Shown: positions 19,001-25,260, numbered from the stretch's first letter. The stretch: 26,588 bases of DNA from an uncultured Ilumatobacter sp. (GCA_938049325.1 CALICC010000342.1:1-26588), one strand, 5' to 3'. The notes: generated by a model not told the origin, from the letters alone. A program made the numbers and translations.

Positions 19001-19195
19001 GACGACTATCACTGGACTCCACACGTGGAGGGGAAGTTCGAAACCGTGAACGTTCCGGGTGATCACCTGTCGATGTTCTCGTCGGGTCTTGCAGCGACGC
19101 TCGCGGAGCGAGTTGCTCCGTCGTTGTCGGAAGCTGCCAGTGTGGATGATGGTGGTGCCGGTGAAAGTGTTCTCGATGAGAGCGACGCTCGATGA
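13010..19195 (+). CDS. Type I polyketide synthase, KS-AT-KR-DH-ACP-TE
   Basis: 2061 residues from ATG 13010, which overlaps the NRPS stop by one base (TGATG); GGAGG at 12999-13003 is 6 nt before it. GTG 13007 is an alternative start. Domains: KS with Cys183 (TACSTSL), His319 (DAHGTGT) and His359 (NIGHLDT). AT with Ser628 (GHSLGEY) and His729 (AAAHSF in place of the usual HAFH/YASH loop). Post-AT linker LPTYPFQHEHRW. KR with YLVTGGLGGVG near 1117, the Ser region SSTSTVLAP and Tyr1272 (QTGYVAANS). DH with His1355 (EHRTSGGVAVLP) and Asp1514 (HPGMMDAAV). ACP Ser1709 (DLGGHSLIA). Thioesterase with Ser1873 (GYSGGGM) and His2019 (GDHLSMF). All catalytic residues I can locate are present. The DH after the KR is unusual, and its His motif has one residue more than HxxxGxxxxP. 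The enzyme would extend the NRPS-bound aminoacyl group by one C2 unit, reduce it, perhaps dehydrate it, and release it. Confidence 0.93.
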   Translation: MSEGEGFGENDVAIVGMAARVPGADDPDEFWRHVEAGDDCLSDLGDEQLAAAGVDQATFSASDYVKRSGMMRDVAGFDAEFFGIGARDGAIMDPQHRHFLECAWEALEAAAIVPSTFDGAIGVFGGSGMNTYLLNNLITAPNLLDDLGWFLLRHTGNDKDFLVNNVAYRLNLSGPAVNVQTACSTSLVAVHLAVQSLLSFECDAALAGGATIEVPHGVGYEFREGEILSPDGRCRAFDAQSAGTVLTSGVGMVALRRAVDAEESGEPILAIIRGTAINNDGSRKVSFLAPSVDGHADVVREALTVAEVDAADIGLVDAHGTGTAVGDPIEVAALTEAFRSFTDATSYCRLTSTKPNIGHLDTAAGVASLIKVVQALRHRTLPPLANHTGPSPLLDLERSPFTLSGAAEPWQSTGIRRAGVSSLGVGGTNAHAVLEEAPDRVAPTEPTDVPATVPLVLSAQTSGALDDAAKRLADRLDGDNPPALGAVAHTLLRGRSSMPHRRVVTVANSADAIELLRSGDRHLVHSSHVGDETPRVGFMFPGGGSQYPGMGAGLDDRFDVFHDVRRQGIEAVLQAGGPDLGPLFEAGGDAAALQEASASLPAVFLTSLALARQCIAMGAEPGFFLGHSLGEYVAAHLAGVMSFDDVVGLVVVRSRLMQDSAGTDAAMMAVPLSEEQLREVVPESLSIATINAADECVVAGRLPDIESFGAVIADLDAPGTLIPLSAAAHSFLLDPVLDEFHAAVQAVSLNAPTERYLSNLTGTWIEPKQATDARYWVDHLRGTVRFHDCLSTVLEEGPTVLVELGPGQGLSSYARRSRPRPVDVIPTLRHPDHEVADSVFTMQAFARLWTSGSAIDIESMIPATDRHVVLPTYPFQHEHRWIEPGVRAARPAGGSETSSAPKVLELPTRIESVDDATWVPTWTPTTAVDAAAPTGSWVVAGDPGDPYVDQLVAELSQRGADAAVWNRRDDSPVLESPDGTIVVVASSDESYEAATKRWLDDATSLVSAAGLSRATFVALTRNALAVDGPARRPADAMALGAVLVAPREYPGLSTRMVDAGPTTSLSGVVDALVEGSDQVIAVREGVRMTIGRERVALAAPSDQTPSFRSGGRYLVTGGLGGVGHVLATHLVRDVAADVVVVASAAVPEGAERERWVEQHAVDDPTSRRIRQLAELESFGTDVSVVVADLSDAAAVRAALDAAGDLDGVIHAAGVVNDRLLEMASPSDHRFVTDVKAGGALVLADELESRGVELLVLVSSTSTVLAPAGQTGYVAANSVLDALAGTRGSMRITTMNYGLWADVGIASASARRSRLGLGVGTEVRHPIFSERIDGIRESVEFVGRLDAAHHWIIDEHRTSGGVAVLPATGHVELMTAALALAGRATVAFEGLAFLSPLVVDDDQSVLIRVVIDPASKSIRLESDGGTGDAWLVHSEATLNDVGEVPAIEVRSSTGDLSVMTNNPLDRLRRHLLVGERWSVVESAEANDSQASASLVLGSSLRDDIELWRAHPGMMDAAVAVGVALGATDDDMRLFVPVGIGAVHSIAPVLADATVTVHQLDGSSDELLRLDVTVSQTDGSTSIQIHDLQLLPVEGEQSLERAGAAAQAAEVTTLLDAADVLGLRADDGVALMDRLVASAHARVIGSSIDLDDLERWMEAAALADADELEDSPGGGVGAASVEDAVRSMWQDLLGVDDVGDDDDFFDLGGHSLIAIRLLSRVGRDLGVRLQLSDLFDASTVSKMSDVVRNLRPELEDSLATAASAVSATDAPTPTVAVASTAEPATVVTSKARKSIVTISSSGDRQPLFVVHGAGGGVLFLSSFARSLRDRPVFGFEATGTRKGERADTSVRAMAERYADELLADHEGPYLIGGYSGGGMVALEMVEIIRAAGGVVEQVILFDSVPPGKAMPGRTTRWKRMIKHAASKGVSSIAPYLHALLSRRLDIHLLGAQEAVDAPDDDDFIDLFDHFSLVANQHVVGRYAVDVLLARADHVWPIQPDDYHWTPHVEGKFETVNVPGDHLSMFSSGLAATLAERVAPSLSEAASVDDGGAGESVLDESDAR

Positions 19196-20538
19196 ACGTG
19201 GGTGATGTGAAACGCATTGCCCGGCGCGCGCTCCAGCCGGCGGTCGTCGCCATTCGGCCAACTCGGCACGATCTCGATCCCGGCATCTGGGGACTGCACG
19301 TCGACGACGGCACGCTGCGGCACGGGTTGCTTTCGTTGCCCGTCTTGGCGGAGGAGTTCGGCTCACCGCTGCACGTCGACGATCTCGACAGGTTGACGCA
19401 ACACGTCTCGTCCGCCGTGACGGCGCTCGAACCGGGCCTCGTGTATGCGCGACACCAAGAAGTCGACACGTCGGCGACACTTGCCACGCTCGGGCACGCT
19501 GGTGCGGGAGTCTCGGTTGCCTCGAGCGACGAGCTGCATGCCGCGCTGAGCTGTGGGATCGCTCCTGACCGACTTGTCGTCGTCGAGGCATGTCCCTCCG
19601 ATCGTTCGCTTGTTGACGCGGTGACGGCAAGGCCGCGAGCGATCGTGGTGTCAACGGCAGCCGTCGCACAGCGTCTGGTGAGTGCAGCAGCCGACCACTC
19701 CGGCGTCGATGTGGGCGTTGAGATTCGACTCGATGATCCTGCTCCGGCGCGTGAGGCAATGCGCGTGTTCGCCGACGCCTCGGTGAACGTCGCTGTGTTG
19801 CGGGTGCGATCGTCTGAGGTTGTTCGTACAACCGATGACGTCGAAACGATCGTCGAGGCTGTCGCCGGAGCCGTCAAGAACCTGGTTCCCGACCTTCCGC
19901 AAGGCATGCTCGAAATCGTGCTTTCCATCGACGTGGCATGTCCGACGACGGCGCCGATCCCGATGGTGGCAGGTCGACTGAACCGAGCGTTCGGATCCGA
20001 CCTCGTCCCGCCCGACCTTGACGCCACGGTCTCGCTTGATGCCGCGTGCCGCCAGTTCGTTCGAGGTCTCTTGGCGCAGGGGGTCTCCGCTGTGGTGTCG
20101 ATGGAACCCGGGCCGGCGCTGTTGTCGTCGAGCCAATTCTTGTTGACGACGGTGCTCGACGTGAAGGCTGACGGCGACGTCACGCACGTGGTGCTCGATG
20201 CGGGAATCAACATCGCGGAAGCGACGACGACCGAGTTCCACCAACTGTTCAATGCATCGCAGATGGATGGGGAGGCCAACGACAGCTTCCGTCTGGTCGG
20301 ACCGATCTGCACGCCTGCCGACGTGCTCTACACGAATTGGCGGCTGAGTCGGGCAGCGGTCGGTGACGTCTTGGCAATCATGGACACGGGCTCTGGCTTC
20401 GTGAACTCATCGACCATGTTCTCGTTCCCGCGCCCGGCCATCGTGCAGCTGGTCGATGGGGAAGCGAAACTCTCCCGCCGTGGAGAGACGTTCGAGGACC
20501 TCGTCGCCCGCGATACGCCGATCGTTCGACGGGCATGA
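19192..20538 (+). CDS. Decarboxylase-like protein B (fold type III), PLP lysine missing
   Basis: 448 residues; ATG overlaps the PKS stop (ATGA). It aligns over its length with decarboxylase A (6758-8170), with shared landmarks FGSPLHV, LDAGINIAEA and FPRPAIVQL. The PLP-site residues are mostly lost. The Schiff-base Lys is Gln89 (VYARHQEVD against VYSSYKTNP). The ring-stacking His is Arg206 (LRVRSS against LHFHSG). The Gly-Gly pair is gone (SIDVACPTT). The phosphate Arg of EPGR is Pro308 (MEPGPAL). The final Tyr is Gly402 (DTGSGF). In contrast it keeps the catalytic-cysteine loop GPICTPADVL (Cys373), which protein A lacks. Alone it should not bind PLP or decarboxylate; as a partner of A it could donate the cysteine. 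A regulatory role like antizyme inhibitor or the trypanosome prozymes is another option. Part of the NRPS-PKS operon. Confidence 0.85.
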   Translation: MNVGDVKRIARRALQPAVVAIRPTRHDLDPGIWGLHVDDGTLRHGLLSLPVLAEEFGSPLHVDDLDRLTQHVSSAVTALEPGLVYARHQEVDTSATLATLGHAGAGVSVASSDELHAALSCGIAPDRLVVVEACPSDRSLVDAVTARPRAIVVSTAAVAQRLVSAAADHSGVDVGVEIRLDDPAPAREAMRVFADASVNVAVLRVRSSEVVRTTDDVETIVEAVAGAVKNLVPDLPQGMLEIVLSIDVACPTTAPIPMVAGRLNRAFGSDLVPPDLDATVSLDAACRQFVRGLLAQGVSAVVSMEPGPALLSSSQFLLTTVLDVKADGDVTHVVLDAGINIAEATTTEFHQLFNASQMDGEANDSFRLVGPICTPADVLYTNWRLSRAAVGDVLAIMDTGSGFVNSSTMFSFPRPAIVQLVDGEAKLSRRGETFEDLVARDTPIVRRA

Positions 20539-21356
20539 CTCACTCGATCTGCGACCTCAGCGTCATCATCCCGACGTTCCGACGCGAGGAGCCGCTGGCC
20601 GACGCTGTTGCGAGCGTGCTCGCTGAGGATGTCGATCGCATGGAGGTGCTCGTCATCGACGACTCTCCCGAGGGTTCAGCCGAAAGCGTGGTGTCGGGGA
20701 TCGACGACCCGCGAGTGCGCTACCTCCCGATGCCGGAGCCGACCGGCGGACGTCCGGCGCTCGTGAGAAATCACGGGCTCGCGTTGGCCGCTGGCGAGGT
20801 GCTCTACTTCCTCGACGACGACGACTGCGTCGCTCCTGGCGGGTTGCGCGCATTTCTCGATGCGTTCGAGCGGGCACCCGATCGGGGCGTCGCGTTTGGT
20901 GGAGTGGTCTGCGTCGGGCCGGATCGGGCGACCCGTGAGCAGTACACGCGCTGGTTCGATTGGGCGGCAAAGACGTCGGGACGGCTCCGCCGTTCGAGTT
21001 GGCTGACGGTCGGGACGATCATGTTCCGCGGAACCTTGATCATCAACAGCTGTTGCGCGATTCGGCGCTCGCTCGCAATCGAGCTCGCCGGATATGACCC
21101 GGCGATCGAGGTGTACGAGGACGTCGAATTCTTCACGCGCGGGATCCGGCGAGCCGGCCACGTCGTGGTCGATCAGCCAGTGCTCCGGTACACGACCGGC
21201 TTACCGTCGATCATTCATGACCTCGACGGCGACAACTCGTCCATCGAGTCCTCGTACGTGGAGATGCAAAGCAAGTACCGCAAAGAACACGGCACGCTCG
21301 AGTTTCAGCTGCTGCGCGTCGTCGCGCGCCTGTTGCCGCTGGGCCGGCCCACCTGA
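20535..21356 (+). CDS. Soluble family 2 glycosyltransferase
   Basis: 273 residues; ATG overlaps the stop of decarboxylase B (ATGA), making it the last gene of the NRPS-PKS operon. A GT-A fold is shown by LSVIIPTFRREEPLADAV (nucleotide-binding start), VLVIDDSPEGSAE, RNHGLALAAGEVLYFLDDDD with the metal-binding acidic cluster near 93-96, and an acceptor region with EVYEDVEFFTRGIRRAG that carries the ED pair. No membrane helix is evident, unlike the GT2 at 2549-3802. It would transfer a sugar from a nucleotide donor, either to the NRPS-PKS product or to the neighbouring exopolysaccharide. The shared operon favours the former, but this is inference. Confidence 0.88.
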   Translation: MTHSICDLSVIIPTFRREEPLADAVASVLAEDVDRMEVLVIDDSPEGSAESVVSGIDDPRVRYLPMPEPTGGRPALVRNHGLALAAGEVLYFLDDDDCVAPGGLRAFLDAFERAPDRGVAFGGVVCVGPDRATREQYTRWFDWAAKTSGRLRRSSWLTVGTIMFRGTLIINSCCAIRRSLAIELAGYDPAIEVYEDVEFFTRGIRRAGHVVVDQPVLRYTTGLPSIIHDLDGDNSSIESSYVEMQSKYRKEHGTLEFQLLRVVARLLPLGRPT

Positions 21357-21377
21357 GCAGGTCCGACGACCGGGGTA

Positions 21378-21893
21378 TCAGAGGGTGAGGCTGTCGACGA
21401 TCTGGTCGAACGCAACGTCGGCGTACGTGAGCATCTCGTCGTCGGTTCGGTCTTGGATCGGATGCGGCGTGAAGACGCGGGCGACCGCCGGGAAGCCGAG
21501 CGACGTCGACTGAGAGTCAGCGGCGTCGATGAACTGATCGGACGCGATGAACACGCCGGGGATGCCGCGGAGTTCGAGATCGTTGATGTCGTGCACACTG
21601 CACGACGTGCAACTGCCTCAATCGGCGAGAGCTTCGATGACCACCTGGCATTCGGTGGCGATCTCGTGACGCAGGTCGACCGGTGCCGGTTTCGTGAACG
21701 TCGGCTTCGAGTACCGCTTCACGTGCGCTCCGATACCGGTGAGGCGCTCCTCGATCCGGTTCAGGAAGATGTCGCCGCGAGGCTTGGAGATGTCGAGGAG
21801 ACCAACGGTCAGGCCTTCGAGCGACGCGGGACGTGCAAGTCGCTCGCGCGCTACCGGTGAGCGTTCGCTCGTGGGGTCGAGAAGTGTGGTCAT
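21378..21893 (-). CDS. UGSC-family selenoprotein (in-frame TGA read as Sec92)
   Basis: 171 residues when the TGA at 21620-21618 is read as selenocysteine; otherwise two pieces of 91 and 79 codons. ATG 21893 has a strong ribosome site (AAGGAG, 6 nt before). The upstream part (GLTVGLLDISKPRGDIFLNR, a Rossmann-like start) leads to VVIEALAD-U-GSCTSC and continues in the same frame through HDINDLELRGIPGVFIASDQ to TAADSQ-type helices and a stop at 21378. The U-G-S-C motif is the hallmark of the UGSC (seleno)protein family, and a SECIS-like hairpin lies right after the TGA. Sec and Cys in U-x-x-C spacing suggest a redox or thiol-transfer role. It is the third gene of an operon with a thioredoxin-domain protein (19-nt gap). 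Genes for Sec insertion (selA, selB, selC, selD) are not in the window and must be elsewhere. The reaction is not known to me. Confidence 0.85.
21582..21613 (-). promoter_or_regulatory. Bacterial SECIS-type hairpin after the UGA codon
   Basis: On the mRNA (minus strand), starting 4 nt after the UGA, the sequence folds as a lower stem GUUG/CAAC, a small internal loop (CAC/AU), a perfect 8-bp upper stem GUCGUGCA/UGCACGAC, and a GUG loop. Opening the two A-U closing pairs gives GUGC-AGUGU-GCAC, close in shape to the E. coli fdhF apical loop with its G-U. The loop begins 19 nt after the UGA, within the range used by SelB. The hairpin lies inside the coding region, as expected for bacteria. Confidence 0.7.
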
Positions 21894-21912
21894 GGCATCT
21901 CCTTCATCACGA

Positions 21913-23355
21913 TCAGTATTGCACGGCGCGTGTGACTGGCTTCGAGCCGACGTCGCCGTTGACCCAGCCGGCGATGATCTGGCTGAAGAGCCCGGCGCCG
22001 CCGCCGGCGTAGGTGAGCATCAGGCCGCCGGGGCGGAACTTCGGGAGTGATTCGATCTCGCCGAACGCTTCAGGCAAACCCTCAGCCACACCTCCAGCTC
22101 CTCGCACGAGCTCCGAACCCGGACGGCTGAGGTGCGCTCCGATCTCCTCGAGGATCCGCTCGCGCGACCAGCCGGCGTCGGCGAAGACGCGACCGTGCTC
22201 GGGGCCGATGACGACGATGGTGTCGAACCCCATGACGAGCTTCGGGTGCTGCACCGACTGAAGCTTCATCGCCATCGAGGCAGCCAGTGACTCCGGCTCA
22301 CGCGAAAGTTGATCCACGAAGCCGTGCGGAGCTTCGCCGGCGAACAACGTCATGGCATCGACGTTGGGTTCGATGCCGTGTTCGACAGCGAGCGAACCAA
22401 TCGGCGACGCGTCGTCGGCCTCTGCGAAGCAGAACGAGATCTTGGCGGGGCTGCCGTGCGTGGCGCGATCGACCTCGCCGGGGCGTCCGCCGCCAAAGTT
22501 GCGTACGAGGAGCTGGAGGGCCCGGCCGATCGTGAGGTTCGCTCGGTTGCCCTGACCCAACGCGTTGCCGCCCGAGTTCATGCCGATCGCTCGAGTGCCT
22601 GGACCCGAGCACACGATCACCGGCGACACCGGCATCGTGGTGGCCAGGAGACCGTGCATGTTGAAGTCGCTCGTGCAGGCGATCTCGACCGCGGTCAGAA
22701 CCCACGGAAGGTATTCGGGTTTGCACCCCGCCATGACCGCGGCGATCGCAACCTTCTCGACCGAGACCTCGACGAGGTCGGGCGGGACGATGGCAACGAT
22801 GTCGGACGGTGTTCGCGTGGTGCCTTCGAGCATGGCCATGACGCGTGCTTCGGTGGGTGGAACGACGGGCAGGCCGTCGGTCCACCCGCGTGTGAACATC
22901 AGTTCCATCTCGTCTTCGGCGGCAGCGACCTCGACTCGGCGCGCCGCCAGCGTCGATCCGCCGAAACGTACGCGGAGCTCGTCGACGAGATCGGGGTCGA
23001 CCGACAACGATCCGCAGCCGGGGCGCATCGGAGGAAGGTCCGGGCCGAGCTCGGTGACGCCGGTGAGCGACTCCCACGCTTCGCGTTGCCAGCCGACGGT
23101 TCGCTCGACTTCTTTACCCTGATCGACGCGGATCACTGTCGGAACCGTTTCGATGTCATGTGCCCAGCTGATGGCGAGGTCCGTGTCGGAGATCGCGGTC
23201 GGCTGGTCAGGGAAGTCGGGGTCGTCTTGTGTGTAGACGTGGAGTCGGGTGGTCGCTGCGAGCTGTTGCAATACGGGGACGACGGTGCGGCAGGTTTCGC
23301 AGTCACGCTTGACGACGACGACGATGCCGTCGGGGAGGGCGGTGGTGGCGTTCAT
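21913..23355 (-). CDS. Thioredoxin-domain protein with UGSC-associated C-terminal domain
   Basis: 480 residues; ATG overlaps the stop of the hydrolase gene (ATGA). Residues 1-105 form a thioredoxin-like domain with the C19-x-x-C22 motif (KRDCETC) after a first beta strand and a cis-Pro-type segment ETVPTVIRVDQG near 70. The remaining 370 residues are a distinct conserved domain with RGWTDGLPVVPPTEARV, AVMAGCKPEYLP, IGMNSGGNALGQGNRAN, RNFGGGRPGEVD and GSPAKISFCFAE. From memory this domain recurs next to UGSC (seleno)proteins, and I do not know an enzyme activity for it. It holds further cysteines. The context (gene directly before the selenoprotein, same operon) suggests that it reduces or otherwise partners the Sec/Cys pair of the selenoprotein. 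Confidence 0.82.
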   Translation of the reverse strand: MNATTALPDGIVVVVKRDCETCRTVVPVLQQLAATTRLHVYTQDDPDFPDQPTAISDTDLAISWAHDIETVPTVIRVDQGKEVERTVGWQREAWESLTGVTELGPDLPPMRPGCGSLSVDPDLVDELRVRFGGSTLAARRVEVAAAEDEMELMFTRGWTDGLPVVPPTEARVMAMLEGTTRTPSDIVAIVPPDLVEVSVEKVAIAAVMAGCKPEYLPWVLTAVEIACTSDFNMHGLLATTMPVSPVIVCSGPGTRAIGMNSGGNALGQGNRANLTIGRALQLLVRNFGGGRPGEVDRATHGSPAKISFCFAEADDASPIGSLAVEHGIEPNVDAMTLFAGEAPHGFVDQLSREPESLAASMAMKLQSVQHPKLVMGFDTIVVIGPEHGRVFADAGWSRERILEEIGAHLSRPGSELVRGAGGVAEGLPEAFGEIESLPKFRPGGLMLTYAGGGAGLFSQIIAGWVNGDVGSKPVTRAVQY

Positions 23356-24233
23356 GAGAGAAACTCCGTGATCATCTGGTTGACGGTGTCGGGTCGTTCG
23401 AGGTGGAGGAAGTGGCCAGCGTCGTCAACCACTTCGAAGCGCTGGCTGTCGAGCATCGTGGCCCGCGCTGCGCCGGCGACGTCGACGCCGACGCATCCGT
23501 CGTTTGCTCCGTGCAGGTACAGCAGTGGTTGCGGGGGCATCTCTTGGGTGGCGGCCTGAGTGTCGGCGAGATCGTCGCGGACGCCCACTCCGCCGATCGT
23601 CGCTCGGTAGTAGCCGATCGCGGCGGCGAGGTTCGCAGGGTCGCGGAGTGCGTTCTTGGTGTGCTCGAGATCGATGGCTGCGTCGTAGCCCGGCGACCAG
23701 TCCGACCAGATCATGTCGATGAACGCGAGGTCGTCGGCCGGGACGACGATGTCGGCGAGCATGGTCTGGAAGAAGAACATGTACCAGCTGCGCTTCAACT
23801 GGTCAGTGTCGGTGAGGAGTGCTGTCCCGAGGGCGGGGCCGGGTGGCACCGCCAGCCCGACGACCTTCGACCACCGCTCTGGTGCGTGCACGGCTGCGCC
23901 GTAGACGATGACGCCGCCCCAGTCGTGGCCGATCGCTGCAGCACGTTCGTCGCCGTCGAACGTTTGGTGCACGGCGGCGAGGTCATGGACCGACGCGCCG
24001 AGCTGAACGCATCCGTCGTCGGGAACGTCGCTCGGTGCGTATCCACGGAGGAATGGCGCAGCGACGCGCCAGCCGGCATTCTCGAGCGACGGCATGAGAT
24101 GGCGCCACGTGTGGGCGCTGTCGGGGAAACCGTGGACGCAGACAGCAAGCGGCCGTGTTGTGTCGTCGATCGACGGCGAGGTGAGGCACGCGAGCTCGGT
24201 TTCGAATCCTGCGATGCGACGTTGGGCGGTCAT
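23352..24233 (-). CDS. Alpha/beta hydrolase, epoxide hydrolase / haloalkane dehalogenase type
   Basis: 293 residues, first gene of the leftward operon. Motifs in order: VHGFPDSAHTW (oxyanion HGxP, 33-43), RGYAPSD (63-69), nucleophile Asp104 in GHDWGG, and the catalytic base His274 in DAGHFLHLERP. Asp as nucleophile, rather than Ser, points to epoxide hydrolases, haloalkane or fluoroacetate dehalogenases rather than esterases. A cap domain with aromatic residues (SWYMFFFQTM, MIWSDWSPGYD) occupies about 140-215. It is probably cytoplasmic, with no signal peptide. It opens the selenoprotein operon, and such hydrolases could supply or remove an electrophilic substrate handled by the redox pair; this is a guess from context. 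The substrate cannot be told from the sequence. Confidence 0.87.
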   Translation of the reverse strand: MTAQRRIAGFETELACLTSPSIDDTTRPLAVCVHGFPDSAHTWRHLMPSLENAGWRVAAPFLRGYAPSDVPDDGCVQLGASVHDLAAVHQTFDGDERAAAIGHDWGGVIVYGAAVHAPERWSKVVGLAVPPGPALGTALLTDTDQLKRSWYMFFFQTMLADIVVPADDLAFIDMIWSDWSPGYDAAIDLEHTKNALRDPANLAAAIGYYRATIGGVGVRDDLADTQAATQEMPPQPLLYLHGANDGCVGVDVAGAARATMLDSQRFEVVDDAGHFLHLERPDTVNQMITEFLS

Positions 24234-24401
24234 CGCGCCGACCGTAGTTCTGAGCTTGCTTCGACCTCGTGTTCAGGATTGAGGAGGCACCACGGGTGGT
24301 GCGACCAAGTTCACATGCGCCGCCTTGCTCCCGGCGGCGTCGGACGCGCCTAATCTCACGGGATCGGGGGTTTGACACAGCGCGGGGCTGGCGCGACCAG
24401 C
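24234..24401. promoter_or_regulatory. Divergent intergenic region, hydrolase operon / MBL gene
   Basis: These 168 bp separate divergent starts. TAATCT at 24351-24356 resembles a -10 box for the rightward gene, but the nearest TTGCTC (24325-24330) is 20 bp away, too far for a standard promoter. No ribosome site stands out before ATG 24402. I see no other gene, repeat or RNA signal here. Confidence 0.35.
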
Positions 24402-25256
24402 ATGAAGGCTGTCTTTCATGGCGTCCGTGGTTCGACGCCGTGTCACAGTCCAGAGCTGACGCGCTACGGAGGCAACACGTCGTGCGTGTCGATCGAGATT
24501 CCCGGCTCTGACCCCATCCTGCTCGACCTCGGTACCGGACTCCGATACTTCGGTGCAACGGTGCCATCCGACAAGCCGTTCCGCGGCACGTGTCTGTTGA
24601 GCCATCTTCATTGGGATCACATTCAGGGGATCCCGTTCTTCGCGCCGTTGATGTCGGAAGCTGCTCACGTCACGGTGTACGGCCCGAGTCAAGACGACGG
24701 ACGCTCGGTCGACGAGGTGTTCCGCGACACGATCAAGCCGCCGCTGTTCCCGATCGACCTCGCGATGATTCCGGGCAGCCTTTCGTTCCACGAAGTCGGA
24801 GACGACGACTTCGTGCTCGACGGAGGTGACGCGGGCGAGATTCGTGTGATGTCACGGCTGATCCCGCACATCGGGCGGACGCTCGGGTTCCGCATCGAGT
24901 GGGGCGGGCATTCGATTGTCTACATGAGCGACCACCAGCAGCCGTGCGACGGATCGCTCGCTGCCACCGAGAGCGCGTACGAGCTGTGCCGTGACGCTGA
25001 CCTGCTGATCCACGACGCGCAGTACACGCCCGAAGAGTTCGTCGGGAAGTGCGACTGGGGCCACTGCACCATCGACTTCGCGGTGTGGCTCGCCGCCGAA
25101 GCCGGCGTCAAGCAGCTCGCACTGTTCCACCACGACCCGAGCCATGACGACGACACGCTCGATTCGTTGGTCAACGCGGCGGTCGCCGCCGGCGCAGAGC
25201 GAGGCGTCGAGGTGTTCGGCGCCAGCGAAGGCGCTTGCGTCATCGTTGGCGACTGA
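24402..25256 (+). CDS. MBL-fold metallo-hydrolase (PhnP / RNase Z-like)
   Basis: 284 residues from ATG 24402, where the typical family start MKAVFHGVRGSTP begins; a TTG at 24372 is in frame but gives an unlikely N-terminus. RYGGNTSCV at 21-29 is the conserved pocket loop of the PhnP-like subgroup. The metal-binding HxHxDH motif is HLHWDH at 68-73, followed by more ligands in LIPHIGRT (His near 152), YMSDHQQP (Asp) and ALFHHDPSHDDD near the C-terminus (His). Such proteins hydrolyse phosphodiesters, for example cyclic phosphates or cyclic nucleotides, or other esters with two metal ions in the cytoplasm. The next gene starts 4 nt after its stop. The exact substrate is unknown, and a link to the selenoprotein operon is not shown. 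Confidence 0.88.
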   Translation: MKAVFHGVRGSTPCHSPELTRYGGNTSCVSIEIPGSDPILLDLGTGLRYFGATVPSDKPFRGTCLLSHLHWDHIQGIPFFAPLMSEAAHVTVYGPSQDDGRSVDEVFRDTIKPPLFPIDLAMIPGSLSFHEVGDDDFVLDGGDAGEIRVMSRLIPHIGRTLGFRIEWGGHSIVYMSDHQQPCDGSLAATESAYELCRDADLLIHDAQYTPEEFVGKCDWGHCTIDFAVWLAAEAGVKQLALFHHDPSHDDDTLDSLVNAAVAAGAERGVEVFGASEGACVIVGD

Positions 25257-25260
25257 GGTC

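Noticed and set aside
21378..21893. Reading the two halves of the UGSC gene as separate small genes or as a pseudogene with a nonsense codon
   Set aside because: Both halves share one frame, the TGA is at the exact Sec position of the family motif, a SECIS-like hairpin follows, and only the upstream half has a ribosome site.
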